Assembly: GCA_030431055.1 (NCBI GenBank)
Contig: JAUIJA010000001.1
Span: forward strand, 1-64,000
Length of the DNA: 64,000 bases
Reading direction: 5' to 3'
From: Bacteroidia bacterium
GTDB lineage: Bacteria > Bacteroidota > Bacteroidia > Flavobacteriales > Flavobacteriaceae
The first letter of the stretch is position 1, and each line of letters starts with the position of its first letter. A program made the position numbers and the translations under genes. Positions 1 through 8,058 of the stretch are shown in pieces. Under the pieces are notes generated by a model, which saw only the letters and a list, made by a program, of their open reading frames with translations, was not told the origin of the DNA and ran no database searches.

Positions 1-546
1 TTTAATGCCGCTAGAACTGAGGCTGATGTTAGTTTTGGTAATCCGGATGTCTATATCGAAAAAATGATTGTTAATCCGCGTCATATCGAAGTACAGGTGC
101 TGGGTGATAAGCATGGTAACTATGTTCATCTTGGGGAGCGTGATTGCACGATTCAAAGAAGAAGACAAAAGCTTATAGAAGAAACTAGAAGCCCTGTGAT
201 TGATGATAAGAAACGCCAGGAAATGGGTGAAGCTGCTATTGCGGTTGTTAAGGCTGCCAAATACTACTCTGCAGGAACAGTAGAATTTCTGTTAGATGCC
301 GATGGTAAGTTCTATTTCTTAGAGATGAACACACGATTGCAGGTAGAGCATCCCGTCACGGAATGCATTACGGGCTTAGACCTTGTTCGTGAGCAAATCC
401 AGATTGCAGAAGGGCATCCTCTTTCGTTTTCTCAAGCTGACTTGCAAATCAAGGGGCATGCAATAGAGAATGAGAGCCCCAATAAAAACACAATTGAATC
501 AAATCGCATTAAAATTAAAGAAAATAACAAAAGCTGTTTCATATAG
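1..546 (+). CDS. accC: Biotin carboxylase fragment, truncated at both ends
   Basis: This is the internal part of an ATP-grasp biotin carboxylase, the subunit or domain that carboxylates biotin in acetyl-, propionyl- or methylcrotonyl-CoA carboxylases. The frame is open from base 1, so the real start lies outside the window. Family signatures are [36 protein letters not shown] and LVREQI. The match runs to GHAIE at about base 468, where the family continues with CRINAE, but here the frame runs into about 25 unrelated residues and stops. Base composition changes at the same place: bases 61-120 are 42% GC by my count and 481-540 are 22%. Either a chimeric assembly or a recombination remnant. Family assignment is certain; which carboxylase it belonged to is not. 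Confidence 0.85.
   Translation, partial: FNAARTEADVSFGNPDVYIEKMIVNPRHIEVQVLGDKHGNYVHLGERDCTIQRRRQKLIEETRSPVIDDKKRQEMGEAAIAVVKAAKYYSAGTVEFLLDADGKFYFLEMNTRLQVEHPVTECITGLDLVREQIQIAEGHPLSFSQADLQIKGHAIENESPNKNTIESNRIKIKENNKSCFI
469..542 (-). pseudogene. Possible truncated start of a minus-strand gene
   Basis: Reading leftward from an ATG at 542, the frame gives [20 protein letters not shown], a hydrophobic N-terminus like an export signal. A -7 box, TATCTTTG on the minus strand at 605-598, sits at a normal distance upstream. The frame enters the biotin carboxylase segment near 470 and soon stops. This would be the broken beginning of a native gene divergent from nadE. I cannot identify it, and noncoding sequence is possible. 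Confidence 0.3.
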
Positions 547-597
547 CTTACTAATTTTTTATTTTTGATGAAAATCTTCAATATTTTAAACTAACGG

Positions 598-605
598 CAA
601 AGATA
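598..605 (-). promoter_or_regulatory. -7 box of the truncated minus-strand gene
   Basis: On the minus strand this reads TATCTTTG, an exact match to the Bacteroidota consensus TAnnTTTG, 55 bases before the putative ATG at 542. No clear TTG (-33) partner is visible. Confidence 0.4.
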
Positions 606-683
606 CGTTTATCGTATAAAATTCAGAAGAAAGAAAATAGAAAAAAGAGAACAGATTTTTTCAAAGATTCAAATTAAAAAATT

Positions 684-1490
684 ATGGGAGTTTCAAATAC
701 ATTTAATTCAGAAAAAGTTAACGAACATATTGTTAAATGGCTATTAGATTACGCTACTAACGCAAAAGTTAATGGATTTGTAGTAGGAATTTCTGGTGGA
801 ATAGATAGCGCATTAACCTCAACATTATGTGCTCAAACTGGATTACCAACTTTATGTGTTGAAATGCCAATTCACCAACATCAAAGTCACGTAAACAGAG
901 CTATTGAACATATTGAACAATTAAAAAAACGATTTCCAAACGTAAGTTCTATTAAAACAGAATTAACTCCGGTTTTTGATTCCTTTGTAACACAAGTTGA
1001 ACAAAACGATGAAAGAAAAACACTTGACATTACATTAGCCAATACAAGAGCTCGTTTACGCATGACAACTTTATATTATCACGCTGGAATTCAGGGTTTA
1101 TTAGTTGCTGGAACAGGAAACAAAGTAGAGGATTTTGGCGTAGGATTTTACACAAAATATGGTGATGGTGGAGTAGATTTAAGTCCGATTGCAGATTTAG
1201 TAAAAAGTGAAGTTTGTGAATTAGCGAAACACCTTAATGTTCCTGAAAGTATTTTGAATGCACAACCGTCTGATGGTTTGTATGAAAACGACTTAACTGA
1301 TGAAATGCAAATAGGTGCAAGTTATGACGAATTAGAATGGGCAATGGAGCAAATTGAACAAGGAAAAACTGTTGAAAATTTCTCAGGGCGAGAAGCAGAG
1401 GTTTTTGCAATTTACAAACGATTAAACACAGCTAACCAACACAAAATGAACTCAATACCAGTTTGTGAAATTCCTAAAAACTTAAAATAA
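684..1490 (+). CDS. nadE: NAD+ synthetase, ammonia-dependent type
   Basis: Makes NAD+ from nicotinic acid adenine dinucleotide, ATP and ammonia, the last step of NAD biosynthesis in the cytoplasm. At 268 residues it is the short form without a glutaminase domain. The PP-loop SGGIDS (residues 37-42) binds ATP pyrophosphate, and the later GTGNKVEDFGVGFYTKYGDG segment is the conserved substrate-binding region. The start is the ATG in a typical AT-rich leader; no ribosome-binding site is seen, as usual in this phylum. It lies upstream of an orphan response regulator on the same strand. Confidence 0.95.
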   Translation: MGVSNTFNSEKVNEHIVKWLLDYATNAKVNGFVVGISGGIDSALTSTLCAQTGLPTLCVEMPIHQHQSHVNRAIEHIEQLKKRFPNVSSIKTELTPVFDSFVTQVEQNDERKTLDITLANTRARLRMTTLYYHAGIQGLLVAGTGNKVEDFGVGFYTKYGDGGVDLSPIADLVKSEVCELAKHLNVPESILNAQPSDGLYENDLTDEMQIGASYDELEWAMEQIEQGKTVENFSGREAEVFAIYKRLNTANQHKMNSIPVCEIPKNLK

Positions 1491-1527
1491 TCGTAATATT
1501 TTAACAAGTATTTACATTTTTTTTCAT

Positions 1528-1535
1528 TATCTTTG
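1528..1535 (+). promoter_or_regulatory. -7 box of the response regulator gene
   Basis: TATCTTTG matches TAnnTTTG exactly, 35 bases before the ATG at 1571 and after the nadE stop. It suggests the regulator is transcribed independently of nadE. Confidence 0.5.
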
Positions 1536-1570
1536 GTAGGCAATTTTGCATTCACTTAATACGTAATGCT

Positions 1571-2200
1571 ATGGCAAAGATATGCATCGCTGACAACTTT
1601 CCAGTTGTTGTTCAAGGTATAGGTTCCTACTTTAAAAACCATCCTGAATTTGAAATATCGAGTCATGCCTCAAACCTTAAAGATTTACTCGATGTTCTAC
1701 ATTTAAAAAAAATCGACATTATCCTTATGGATATTGAACTCACTGGTGTTTCTAGTATTCGAGATATAAAAGCATTGGTTAAAGACTTTCCTTCAACTAA
1801 CATCGTAATTTTCACAACAGTTTCTGAGAAAATGTATGCACCAACAGCTATTAAAGCAGGCGTTAAAGCATACGTAAACAAATCTTCATCTCTAAAAGAA
1901 CTTGAAAGTACTTTAAGAAAAGTTACCGAAGGTAAAACTGTATTTAGTGATGTCGTAAGAAAACAAATTGAACTTTTGGGACGAGGAAAGAAAAAAGAAC
2001 GTTTATACAAAAAACTTTCTACTCGTGAAATTGAAGTTTTACGTTATTTAAACGATGGAAAGAAAAATAAAGAAATTGCCGAAATTCTTGGTTTAGACGA
2101 AAAAACGATTAGCACATATAAACTTCGTTTATTAGCTAAATTAAGTGTTACAAATTTGGTTGATTTGTTGAGTAAAGCTAAGACTTTAGATATTATTTAA
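1571..2200 (+). CDS. Orphan response regulator, NarL/LuxR type
   Basis: A two-component response regulator with an N-terminal receiver domain (about 1-120) and a C-terminal LuxR-type helix-turn-helix (about 147-205: LSTREIEVLRYL, NKEIAEILGLDEKTISTY). The phospho-acceptor is D54 in ILMDIELTG, with T82/T83 and K104 in the expected switch positions. The acidic pair near the start is reduced: NarL-type proteins usually have DD, here it is D8-N9. No histidine kinase is adjacent, so partner and targets are unknown. Its last 8 bases overlap the end of the convergent dnaG gene. Confidence 0.88.
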   Translation: MAKICIADNFPVVVQGIGSYFKNHPEFEISSHASNLKDLLDVLHLKKIDIILMDIELTGVSSIRDIKALVKDFPSTNIVIFTTVSEKMYAPTAIKAGVKAYVNKSSSLKELESTLRKVTEGKTVFSDVVRKQIELLGRGKKKERLYKKLSTREIEVLRYLNDGKKNKEIAEILGLDEKTISTYKLRLLAKLSVTNLVDLLSKAKTLDII

Positions 2201-4193
2201 AATAATCAGTTCTAATACGACCAATGCTATTACTTATCGAAACTTTTAATTTGTTGTAATCGTTGATTGTTTGCATTATATCTTCTAGTGAAATTTCAGC
2301 GTTTTCTTTAGTAGAATTTTCTACCAACTCTTTTGTTAAATTCTGAATTAAGTATTCGCGATACGAAATTAGTGTTTCAGAAATTAATGCTTTCAAAACT
2401 TGTTCGTCGTCTTTTGCTTTTACAAAAACTTGCTTTTTTTCTAACCAACCGTCTAGCTCGTATTTATCTTCATTCATTAAAATATCGATAACAATTTTTT
2501 CAGAAACATCGTCTAGTTGGTTTAAAAACTCATTTTGCTCGAAACTTCCTTTTTGTAGATAAACACTTAGTATTTGATTAACCAAATTCTTAAAAACTGG
2601 ATTTGAAAATTCAATTTCATCTTCTTGAAGATTCATATAGATTTTCTCAAAAACCTTTACCGTACGTTTTTCTGTATAATTTTGTTCTTTTCCGTCTTCA
2701 TCAACTCGCAAAAAAGTTTCTTCAAACTCAACTTCTTTATTTCCGTATAAAATAAGCACTTCGATAATTTTTTGCTCTAACAATGAAGCTATCTCTTCAC
2801 TAGAAAGCAGATTTGCAGTAGGTTCATTTCGAACAACTTCGAAGGTTTTTTCTTTTCGCTCTTTCTTAAACTTTTTATTAGCTTCGGAAAGTTCTCTTTT
2901 ATCTAATTGTGCTAATGTATTAAACAAAACATCTTCCGAAATATCCATTATACGCGAACATTCTTGAATATAAACTTCCCGTTTAATTGTGTCGGAAATT
3001 TTTGAGATACTCACCACCATATCTCGAATTAAATCGGCTTTTTTAATAGGATCATTTTGCGCTTCATCCATTAAAAGTGAAGCCTTAAACTGAATAAAAT
3101 CTTTAGCGTTTTTCTCTAGATAAGTAACTAATTCATCATGTGGTGTTTTCTTAGCAAAACTATCGGGATCTTCACCATCTGGAAATGCACAAACTTTCAC
3201 ATTCATTCCAGCTTCTAGAATTAGATCGATTCCGCGAATAGAAGCGCGCAAACCAGCTGCATCGCCATCAAATAAAACCGTCATATTTGGCGTTAAGCGC
3301 TTTACCAAATTAATTTGCTCTGAAGTTAAAGCCGTTCCAGAAGAAGCTACAACGTTTTCAATTCCTGCTTGATTAAATTGAATAACATCGGTATAACCTT
3401 CAACTAAATAACAGTTATTTTGCTTTGCTATCGCTTGTTTTGCATGGTAAATTCCGTATAAGATTTTACTCTTGTGATAAATTTCACTTTCAGGAGAATT
3501 AAGATATTTTGCCGCTTTTTTATCGTTGGTTAAAATTCGTCCACCGAAACCTAAAACACGACCGCTCATACTTTGTATAGGAAACATAACACGACCTTTA
3601 AATCGGTCAAATTGTTTTTCTTCCTTAACAATCGTTAATCCGGTTTTATCTAAAAACTCTAACTTATAACCTTTACCAAGTGCTTCTTTTGTAAACGCAT
3701 CCCAAACATCAGGAGAATAACCTAAACCAAATTTCTTGATAGTTTCTGTTGTAAATCCACGTTCTTTAAAATAGGACAAACCAATTGCTTTTCCTTCCTC
3801 AGTATTTAATAAAACGTTTTGAAAATACTTATTAGCAAATTCGGAAACTAAATACATACTTTCCTTTTCATCTGCTAATTCTTTTTCTTCAGAAGATTGT
3901 TCGGTTTCTTCAATTTCGATATTATATTTTTTTGCCAAATATTTTATCGCTTCTGGATACGTAAAATGTTCGTGTTCCATTAAAAATGTCACCACATTTC
4001 CGCCTTTTCCTGAAGAAAAATCCTTCCAAATCTGTTTTACTGGCGAAACCATAAACGAAGGCGTACGTTCATCGGCAAACGGACTTAATCCTTTAAGATT
4101 ACTTCCGGCGCGTTTTAATTGTACAAAATCACCAATAACCTCCTCTACTCGAGCAGTTTCAAAAACAGTTTCTATGGTGGATTGTTTTATCAA
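2193..4193 (-). CDS. dnaG: DNA primase with a degenerate zinc-finger domain
   Basis: Synthesises RNA primers for DNA replication. Order: N-terminal zinc-finger-fold domain (about 1-95), catalytic core with TOPRIM motifs EGYTD and DGDAAG (about 120-330), then a long C-terminal helicase-interaction region; 666 residues is normal. The first domain is CHC2-like (SPFADERTPSF, SSGKGGNVVTFL) but all four metal ligands are replaced: the CPFH motif reads SPFA (S37, A40) and the second pair reads D58 and S61. I believe related flavobacterial primases share this loss, which would make it a lineage trait rather than damage. It converges on the response regulator with an 8-base overlap. Confidence 0.95.
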   Translation of the reverse strand: MIKQSTIETVFETARVEEVIGDFVQLKRAGSNLKGLSPFADERTPSFMVSPVKQIWKDFSSGKGGNVVTFLMEHEHFTYPEAIKYLAKKYNIEIEETEQSSEEKELADEKESMYLVSEFANKYFQNVLLNTEEGKAIGLSYFKERGFTTETIKKFGLGYSPDVWDAFTKEALGKGYKLEFLDKTGLTIVKEEKQFDRFKGRVMFPIQSMSGRVLGFGGRILTNDKKAAKYLNSPESEIYHKSKILYGIYHAKQAIAKQNNCYLVEGYTDVIQFNQAGIENVVASSGTALTSEQINLVKRLTPNMTVLFDGDAAGLRASIRGIDLILEAGMNVKVCAFPDGEDPDSFAKKTPHDELVTYLEKNAKDFIQFKASLLMDEAQNDPIKKADLIRDMVVSISKISDTIKREVYIQECSRIMDISEDVLFNTLAQLDKRELSEANKKFKKERKEKTFEVVRNEPTANLLSSEEIASLLEQKIIEVLILYGNKEVEFEETFLRVDEDGKEQNYTEKRTVKVFEKIYMNLQEDEIEFSNPVFKNLVNQILSVYLQKGSFEQNEFLNQLDDVSEKIVIDILMNEDKYELDGWLEKKQVFVKAKDDEQVLKALISETLISYREYLIQNLTKELVENSTKENAEISLEDIMQTINDYNKLKVSISNSIGRIRTDYFK

Positions 4194-4215
4194 TTGGTTA
4201 GTTTTATCGAAAGGT

Positions 4216-4223
4216 CAAATATA
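4216..4223 (-). promoter_or_regulatory. -7 box of dnaG
   Basis: TATATTTG on the minus strand, matching TAnnTTTG, 23 bases before the dnaG ATG at 4193. Confidence 0.5.
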
Positions 4224-4245
4224 CAACTTGCAACTTTAAATAAAC

Positions 4246-4280
4246 AAAAAAACCTATTCGCAATACACAAATAGGTTTTT
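4246..4280 (-). terminator. Rho-independent terminator after the outer-membrane barrel gene
   Basis: Inverted repeat AACCTATT / AATAGGTT flanked by A and T runs, just past the stop of the gene at 4302-5438. On the minus strand it ends in a T run. Confidence 0.75.
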
Positions 4281-4301
4281 ATTTAAACTAAACTCGGTAT
4301 T

Positions 4302-5438
4302 TTAATTAAAATCGAATCGTAATCCTAAGGAAACGTTATTTTGTTTTATAGCGTTATCTTTAAAAAGCGGATTCAAATCATATTTAGCATATAAACTCAA
4401 TTGTCCGTAACCAATGTAAGCACTTAATCCGTAATTAAAATTTGAAGTATTAAAATCTCCTTTTTGTTTTGTTTTAATTTTTTGGTCGTCTTCTTCGTAT
4501 TTTAAAATTTGTTTCGATTTAATTCGCACTCCAGCATATCCTCCAATTCCTAAACGCAATGATTTATGCGTACGAAAATATGCATTTCCTTCTTTGTCAA
4601 ATTTCTTTGGCGTAAAATCGAATTCCAAATGAATGGGTGCTGTTAAATACACATTTCTAAAACGTGAATCATCAAAGTTTGTAAAACCTGTTTGTAATTC
4701 GGTTTGATCTCCGTTTTTTACAAAATAACGATTATCTGTTGGACGTAAATTATTATACATTAATGACAAACCATATTTTGCATGTAATAAGTTATGATTT
4801 TTAAGTATTCGTGTATTCATAGTAATTCCCCATTCGAAAAAGCGCGAACCCCAAACTTTATAATCTGATTCGTTTAGACTTTCATTTTCGGTAATTAGAC
4901 TATTTAATCCGAAAGCTAAAACAAATTGCGAAGTTGTTCTTTTAGAAAGTCTTCTTCTCTTATCTTCCTCACCGTGATAAACTTTCATTGATCCAATATT
5001 AATTTCTGTTCTATTAACTCCGATAGAATCATTTGAACTACTTCCTAAAATAATAGTAGTTCCGCCTTTTTTTTCACTTCCTTCCACAGAAGCAATTTCG
5101 CCATCAACTTTTTGCTGAATTAACTCTTGCAATGCATCATTTTGCTTATTGATTTCAGTTTCAATTTTCATTGCACTAATTTCTGCAGCTTCTTGTTTTA
5201 ATCGGCTAGCTTCATCATTAGAAATTTTCCCTTTTTCTAATTGAATTTCAATAGCTTCTACTTTTTCTTTTAAAGCTTGTTTTTCGGAATTAGTTATAAA
5301 TTCAATTTTATTAGCAATTTTTCTTGCTATTTGTTCAAAAGTTTCTTTTTGACTTTTAATTGAATCATTTTCTTGAGCTGTAAGTTTACTTACAAAACTT
5401 ACCAACACGACTACTGTGTAAAGGATAATTTTTTGCAT
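4302..5438 (-). CDS. Secreted outer-membrane beta-barrel protein with N-terminal coiled coil
   Basis: The first 21 residues are a signal peptide (MQKIILYTVVVLVSF, then SKLTAQ). Residues about 25-115 are rich in Glu, Lys and Gln and predicted to form a coiled coil. From about 165 the alternating aromatic and polar strands, ending LGLRFDFN, are typical of PorT-like outer-membrane barrels. It follows the ECF sigma factor and the probable anti-sigma gene on the same strand, so it may be co-transcribed and a structural output or sensor of that system. The precise function is unknown. Confidence 0.6.
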   Translation of the reverse strand: MQKIILYTVVVLVSFVSKLTAQENDSIKSQKETFEQIARKIANKIEFITNSEKQALKEKVEAIEIQLEKGKISNDEASRLKQEAAEISAMKIETEINKQNDALQELIQQKVDGEIASVEGSEKKGGTTIILGSSSNDSIGVNRTEINIGSMKVYHGEEDKRRRLSKRTTSQFVLAFGLNSLITENESLNESDYKVWGSRFFEWGITMNTRILKNHNLLHAKYGLSLMYNNLRPTDNRYFVKNGDQTELQTGFTNFDDSRFRNVYLTAPIHLEFDFTPKKFDKEGNAYFRTHKSLRLGIGGYAGVRIKSKQILKYEEDDQKIKTKQKGDFNTSNFNYGLSAYIGYGQLSLYAKYDLNPLFKDNAIKQNNVSLGLRFDFN

Positions 5439-5466
5439 AACTGTTCGTTTTTTGATTAATGATTAT

Positions 5467-5498
5467 TTTAGATGTTTCGACATGCTCAGCATGACAAT
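5467..5498 (+). repeat. Dispersed hairpin repeat, copy 1
   Basis: GAT-GTTTCGACATGCTCAGC-ATGACAA, in the gap between two minus-strand genes. It belongs to a family with copies at 6947, 8021 and 38779 and a partial copy at 40486. Arms ATGTT and AGCAT pair with one G-U wobble just before the shared 3' motif GACAA. Confidence 0.55.
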
Positions 5499-5511
5499 AT
5501 CTTATTGATGA

Positions 5512-6240
5512 TTATTCGTAATTTCTATTAGCAACTGCTGTTTTAGCTTGATCAAATTTTCTTTTTAGCTTATCAAAAGTCGTTTCACGATATTCTTCAG
5601 TTATTTCACTTTCGACTGTTGATAAAAGCGAATTTGCATCGACTTTCACAGTACTTTTAGTTTTGTTTGAATTTGTAATTGAACTATTTTCTTGATTATT
5701 TTCCACTGAAGCTAATAATTTTTCAGGGGAAACATAAATAGGTTTGTTGTTTTTGGTTTTTGGTTTATTGTTTTCAACTATTGCCTCTTTTTCTTCAATA
5801 ATTTGATTTTGTATAAAAGTCTCTTCTTTTGGGTTTTCTACTTTTATTTTTTTATCATAATTAACATTTTTGGGTTCTTGATTTTGAACGATAGCTGAAT
5901 TTTTATTTATCTGAAAATCTTCAATTAAATTATCATTTATTTCAACTTTATTTTCTATTGAATTTTGTTCTTCAAGCAATTCTTTAGCATCTTCACCTTC
6001 TGTTGTTACAATTGTATTTTGAGGAATAACTTCATTTGAGTTTTGATTTGTTAACCAATACGTCATTCCAAAAACGAAAAACAAGGAAGCTGCAACATAA
6101 AACCATACAAAAGATTTCTTCTTAGGTTTTTCTTCAACCGAAAGCATTGCATCTAATCTATCCCAAGATTTTACCGAAGGTCGAATTGCTCTTCCTTCTA
6201 ACTTATCTTTTATTTGTTGTTCAAATTTATTTGGTTCCAT
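5512..6240 (-). CDS. Probable anti-sigma factor, single-pass membrane protein
   Basis: A cytoplasmic N-terminal segment of about 45 residues (KFEQQIKDKLEGRAI, SWDRLDAML) is followed by one membrane helix (FVWFYVAASLFFVFGMTYWL) and a long, low-complexity, Glu/Asn/Lys-rich periplasmic part. This layout and its place right behind an ECF sigma gene, with a 14-base overlap, suggest an anti-sigma factor. I chose the ATG at 6240 rather than a TTG six bases upstream. No zinc-binding anti-sigma motif (HxxxCxxC) is visible, so the role rests on context. Confidence 0.55.
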   Translation of the reverse strand: MEPNKFEQQIKDKLEGRAIRPSVKSWDRLDAMLSVEEKPKKKSFVWFYVAASLFFVFGMTYWLTNQNSNEVIPQNTIVTTEGEDAKELLEEQNSIENKVEINDNLIEDFQINKNSAIVQNQEPKNVNYDKKIKVENPKEETFIQNQIIEEKEAIVENNKPKTKNNKPIYVSPEKLLASVENNQENSSITNSNKTKSTVKVDANSLLSTVESEITEEYRETTFDKLKRKFDQAKTAVANRNYE

Positions 6241-6796
6241 TTTCAACAGTATTTAGTTGGTTAATTTGGTTTTGCAATAATTTTCTAGCGTGAGCTAGTT
6301 GCGATTTAGATGTTCCTTCAGAAATTTTGAGCATTTTGGCAATTTCTTGATGTTTAAAACCTTCTATTGCATAAAGATTGAAAACCGTTTTACATCCATC
6401 GGGTAAATTATCAATCATTAACTGAATATCATCAACTGAAAATTCATGCATTTCCGTTACTAAATCTAAATCTTGATGTTTACAATCTTCAATTTCATCT
6501 GTTTTAAAAACATTCTTTTTTACTCGAATAAAATCGATACATTCATTTACCATAATTCTTCGAATCCATCCTTCAAAATTTCCTTTTCCTTCGTAGCTTT
6601 TTAAATTTGTAAAAACTTTCATAAAAGCTGTAATCATTACATCTTCCGCATGATGCAAATCCTTTATGTAAAAACGACAAACACTCAACATTTTTGGCGA
6701 ATATTTTTCGTACAAACTATGTTGCGCCTGACGGTTATTTTCAATCGCTTGCTGAATAATGCTGTTTTCGTCTTTATGTAAATTAATTACTTTCAT
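6227..6796 (-). CDS. RNA polymerase ECF-type sigma factor
   Basis: A sigma-70 family protein of 189 residues with region 2 (LYEKYSPKMLSVCRFYI, HHAEDVMITAFMKVF, GWIRRIMVNECIDFIR; about 25-100) and region 4 (LPDGCKTVFNLYAIEGF, HQEIAKMLKISEGTSKSQL; about 130-180). It redirects RNA polymerase to a specific regulon. It heads a minus-strand group with the overlapping membrane protein and the outer-membrane barrel gene. No TAnnTTTG box is visible upstream, which would fit self-regulation from its own promoter type. Confidence 0.9.
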   Translation of the reverse strand: MKVINLHKDENSIIQQAIENNRQAQHSLYEKYSPKMLSVCRFYIKDLHHAEDVMITAFMKVFTNLKSYEGKGNFEGWIRRIMVNECIDFIRVKKNVFKTDEIEDCKHQDLDLVTEMHEFSVDDIQLMIDNLPDGCKTVFNLYAIEGFKHQEIAKMLKISEGTSKSQLAHARKLLQNQINQLNTVENGTK

Positions 6797-6946
6797 TCAA
6801 GAATTTAGAAATTAGAATTCTGAATTTAGAATTTCGCCTTCTATTAGTAAAGACGAGAATGGTTTTAAAATGGTTGTATAAGAAATTAAATAATTTGAAA
6901 ATTTGTTGATTTGAAAATTTAAAAAAACAAAAATCAGTTCTAATTT
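6797..6946. repeat. Intergenic cluster of short direct repeats
   Basis: The gap upstream of the sigma factor holds GAATTTAGAA at 6801-6810 and 6822-6831, and the 12-base ATTTGAAAATTT at 6893-6904 and 6909-6920. A dispersed hairpin copy follows at 6947. No gene is seen. Confidence 0.6.
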
Positions 6947-6978
6947 GATGAGATTTCTCCCTTTGGTCTAAATGACAA
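6947..6978 (+). repeat. Dispersed hairpin repeat, copy 2
   Basis: GATGAGATTTCTCCCTTTGG followed by TCTAAATGACAA. The four-base arms ATTT and AAAT pair across the loop and the copy ends in the shared GACAA. It lies just past the polyprenyl synthase stop codon. Confidence 0.6.
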
Positions 6979-6983
6979 TTCTC

Positions 6984-7964
6984 TTATTTTTTTCTTTCTA
7001 TAACGTAATTAACCATTAAAGTAAGAGAATCTTTATATGGTGATTGAGGGAAGTTTTGAATTAATTGTAACGCTTCTTGTTGGAACTGAACCATTTTTTG
7101 TTCCGCATAATGCAATCCGTTTTTATCTTTTACAAATTGGATTACTTCTTTTACGCGTTTTTTATCTTTATTATGATTTTTTACCGAATTGATTACCCAA
7201 CTTTTTTCTTTTGGCGAACAATTATTTAAAGCATAAATTAACGGCAAGGTCATTTTTTGCTCTTTAATATCTATTCCTGTTGGTTTACCAATTGCATCAT
7301 CTGTATAATCGAACAAATCGTCTTTTATTTGAAACGCCATTCCAATCAGTTCACCAAATTTACGCATGCGTTCATTCGTTTCAGTATCTTCCGGGTTAAC
7401 AGAACATGCTCCCAAAGAACAACACGCAGCAATTAAAGTAGCCGTTTTTTGACGGATAATTTCGTAATAAATATCTTCGGTAATATCTAAACGACGAGCT
7501 TTTTCGATTTGTAATAATTCACCTTCGCTCATTTCTCGAACAGCTACCGAAATAATTTTAAGCAAATCGAAATCATTATTATCGATAGAGAGCAACAACC
7601 CTTTCGACAATAAATAATCACCAACTAAAACAGCGATTTTATTTTTCCAAAGTGCATTTAAAGAGAAAAAACCTCTTCTTTTATAGCTATCATCAACAAC
7701 ATCATCATGAACCAAAGTTGCTGTGTGAATTAATTCGATTACTGAAGCACCACGATACGTTCTTTCATTTACTGTTCCACCAGAAACCATTTTTGCAGTA
7801 AGAAAAACAAACATTGGACGCATTTGTTTTCCTTTTCGGTTTACAATGTAATGGGTAATTCTGTTAAGCAAAGCCACTTTTGTAGACATCGATTCGCGAA
7901 ACTTATTTTCAAAAAGTTCCATTTCGACTGTAATAGGCTGTTTTATTTGCTCGACGATTTTCAT
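6984..7964 (-). CDS. Polyprenyl diphosphate synthase (long-chain trans-prenyltransferase)
   Basis: Condenses isopentenyl diphosphate units onto an allylic primer to make the long isoprenoid chain used for menaquinone. Both aspartate-rich motifs are present: DDVVDD (87-92) and DDLFDY (215-220), with KGKQMRP near residue 48 binding diphosphate. Small residues before the first motif (HTATLVHDD) fit a long-chain product. At 326 residues it is full length. The -7 box lies only about nine bases before the ATG, so the leader is extremely short. Confidence 0.93.
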   Translation of the reverse strand: MKIVEQIKQPITVEMELFENKFRESMSTKVALLNRITHYIVNRKGKQMRPMFVFLTAKMVSGGTVNERTYRGASVIELIHTATLVHDDVVDDSYKRRGFFSLNALWKNKIAVLVGDYLLSKGLLLSIDNNDFDLLKIISVAVREMSEGELLQIEKARRLDITEDIYYEIIRQKTATLIAACCSLGACSVNPEDTETNERMRKFGELIGMAFQIKDDLFDYTDDAIGKPTGIDIKEQKMTLPLIYALNNCSPKEKSWVINSVKNHNKDKKRVKEVIQFVKDKNGLHYAEQKMVQFQQEALQLIQNFPQSPYKDSLTLMVNYVIERKK

Positions 7965-7972
7965 TCTGGTTT

Positions 7973-7980
7973 CAAAAGTA
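7973..7980 (-). promoter_or_regulatory. -7 box of the polyprenyl synthase gene
   Basis: TACTTTTG on the minus strand. It ends eight bases before the ATG at 7964, implying a nearly leaderless mRNA. Confidence 0.5.
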
Positions 7981-8020
7981 AGTAAAAGTTGGTTTTATTC
8001 AAATAATGAATTACTTTATA

Positions 8021-8053
8021 TTATGAGATTCTTCACTTTGTTCAGAATGACAA
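8021..8053 (+). repeat. Dispersed hairpin repeat, copy 3
   Basis: TTATGAGATTCTTCACTTTG followed by TTCAGAATGACAA. The five-base arms ATTCT and AGAAT pair; flanks ATGAG and GACAA are shared with copies 2 and 4. It lies just past the rlmN stop codon. Confidence 0.65.
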
Positions 8054-8058
8054 AAAGA

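Noticed and set aside
560..567. TATTTTTG as the nadE promoter
   Set aside because: It matches the -7 consensus but lies 117 bases before nadE without a -33 element, and such AT-rich matches are common by chance here.
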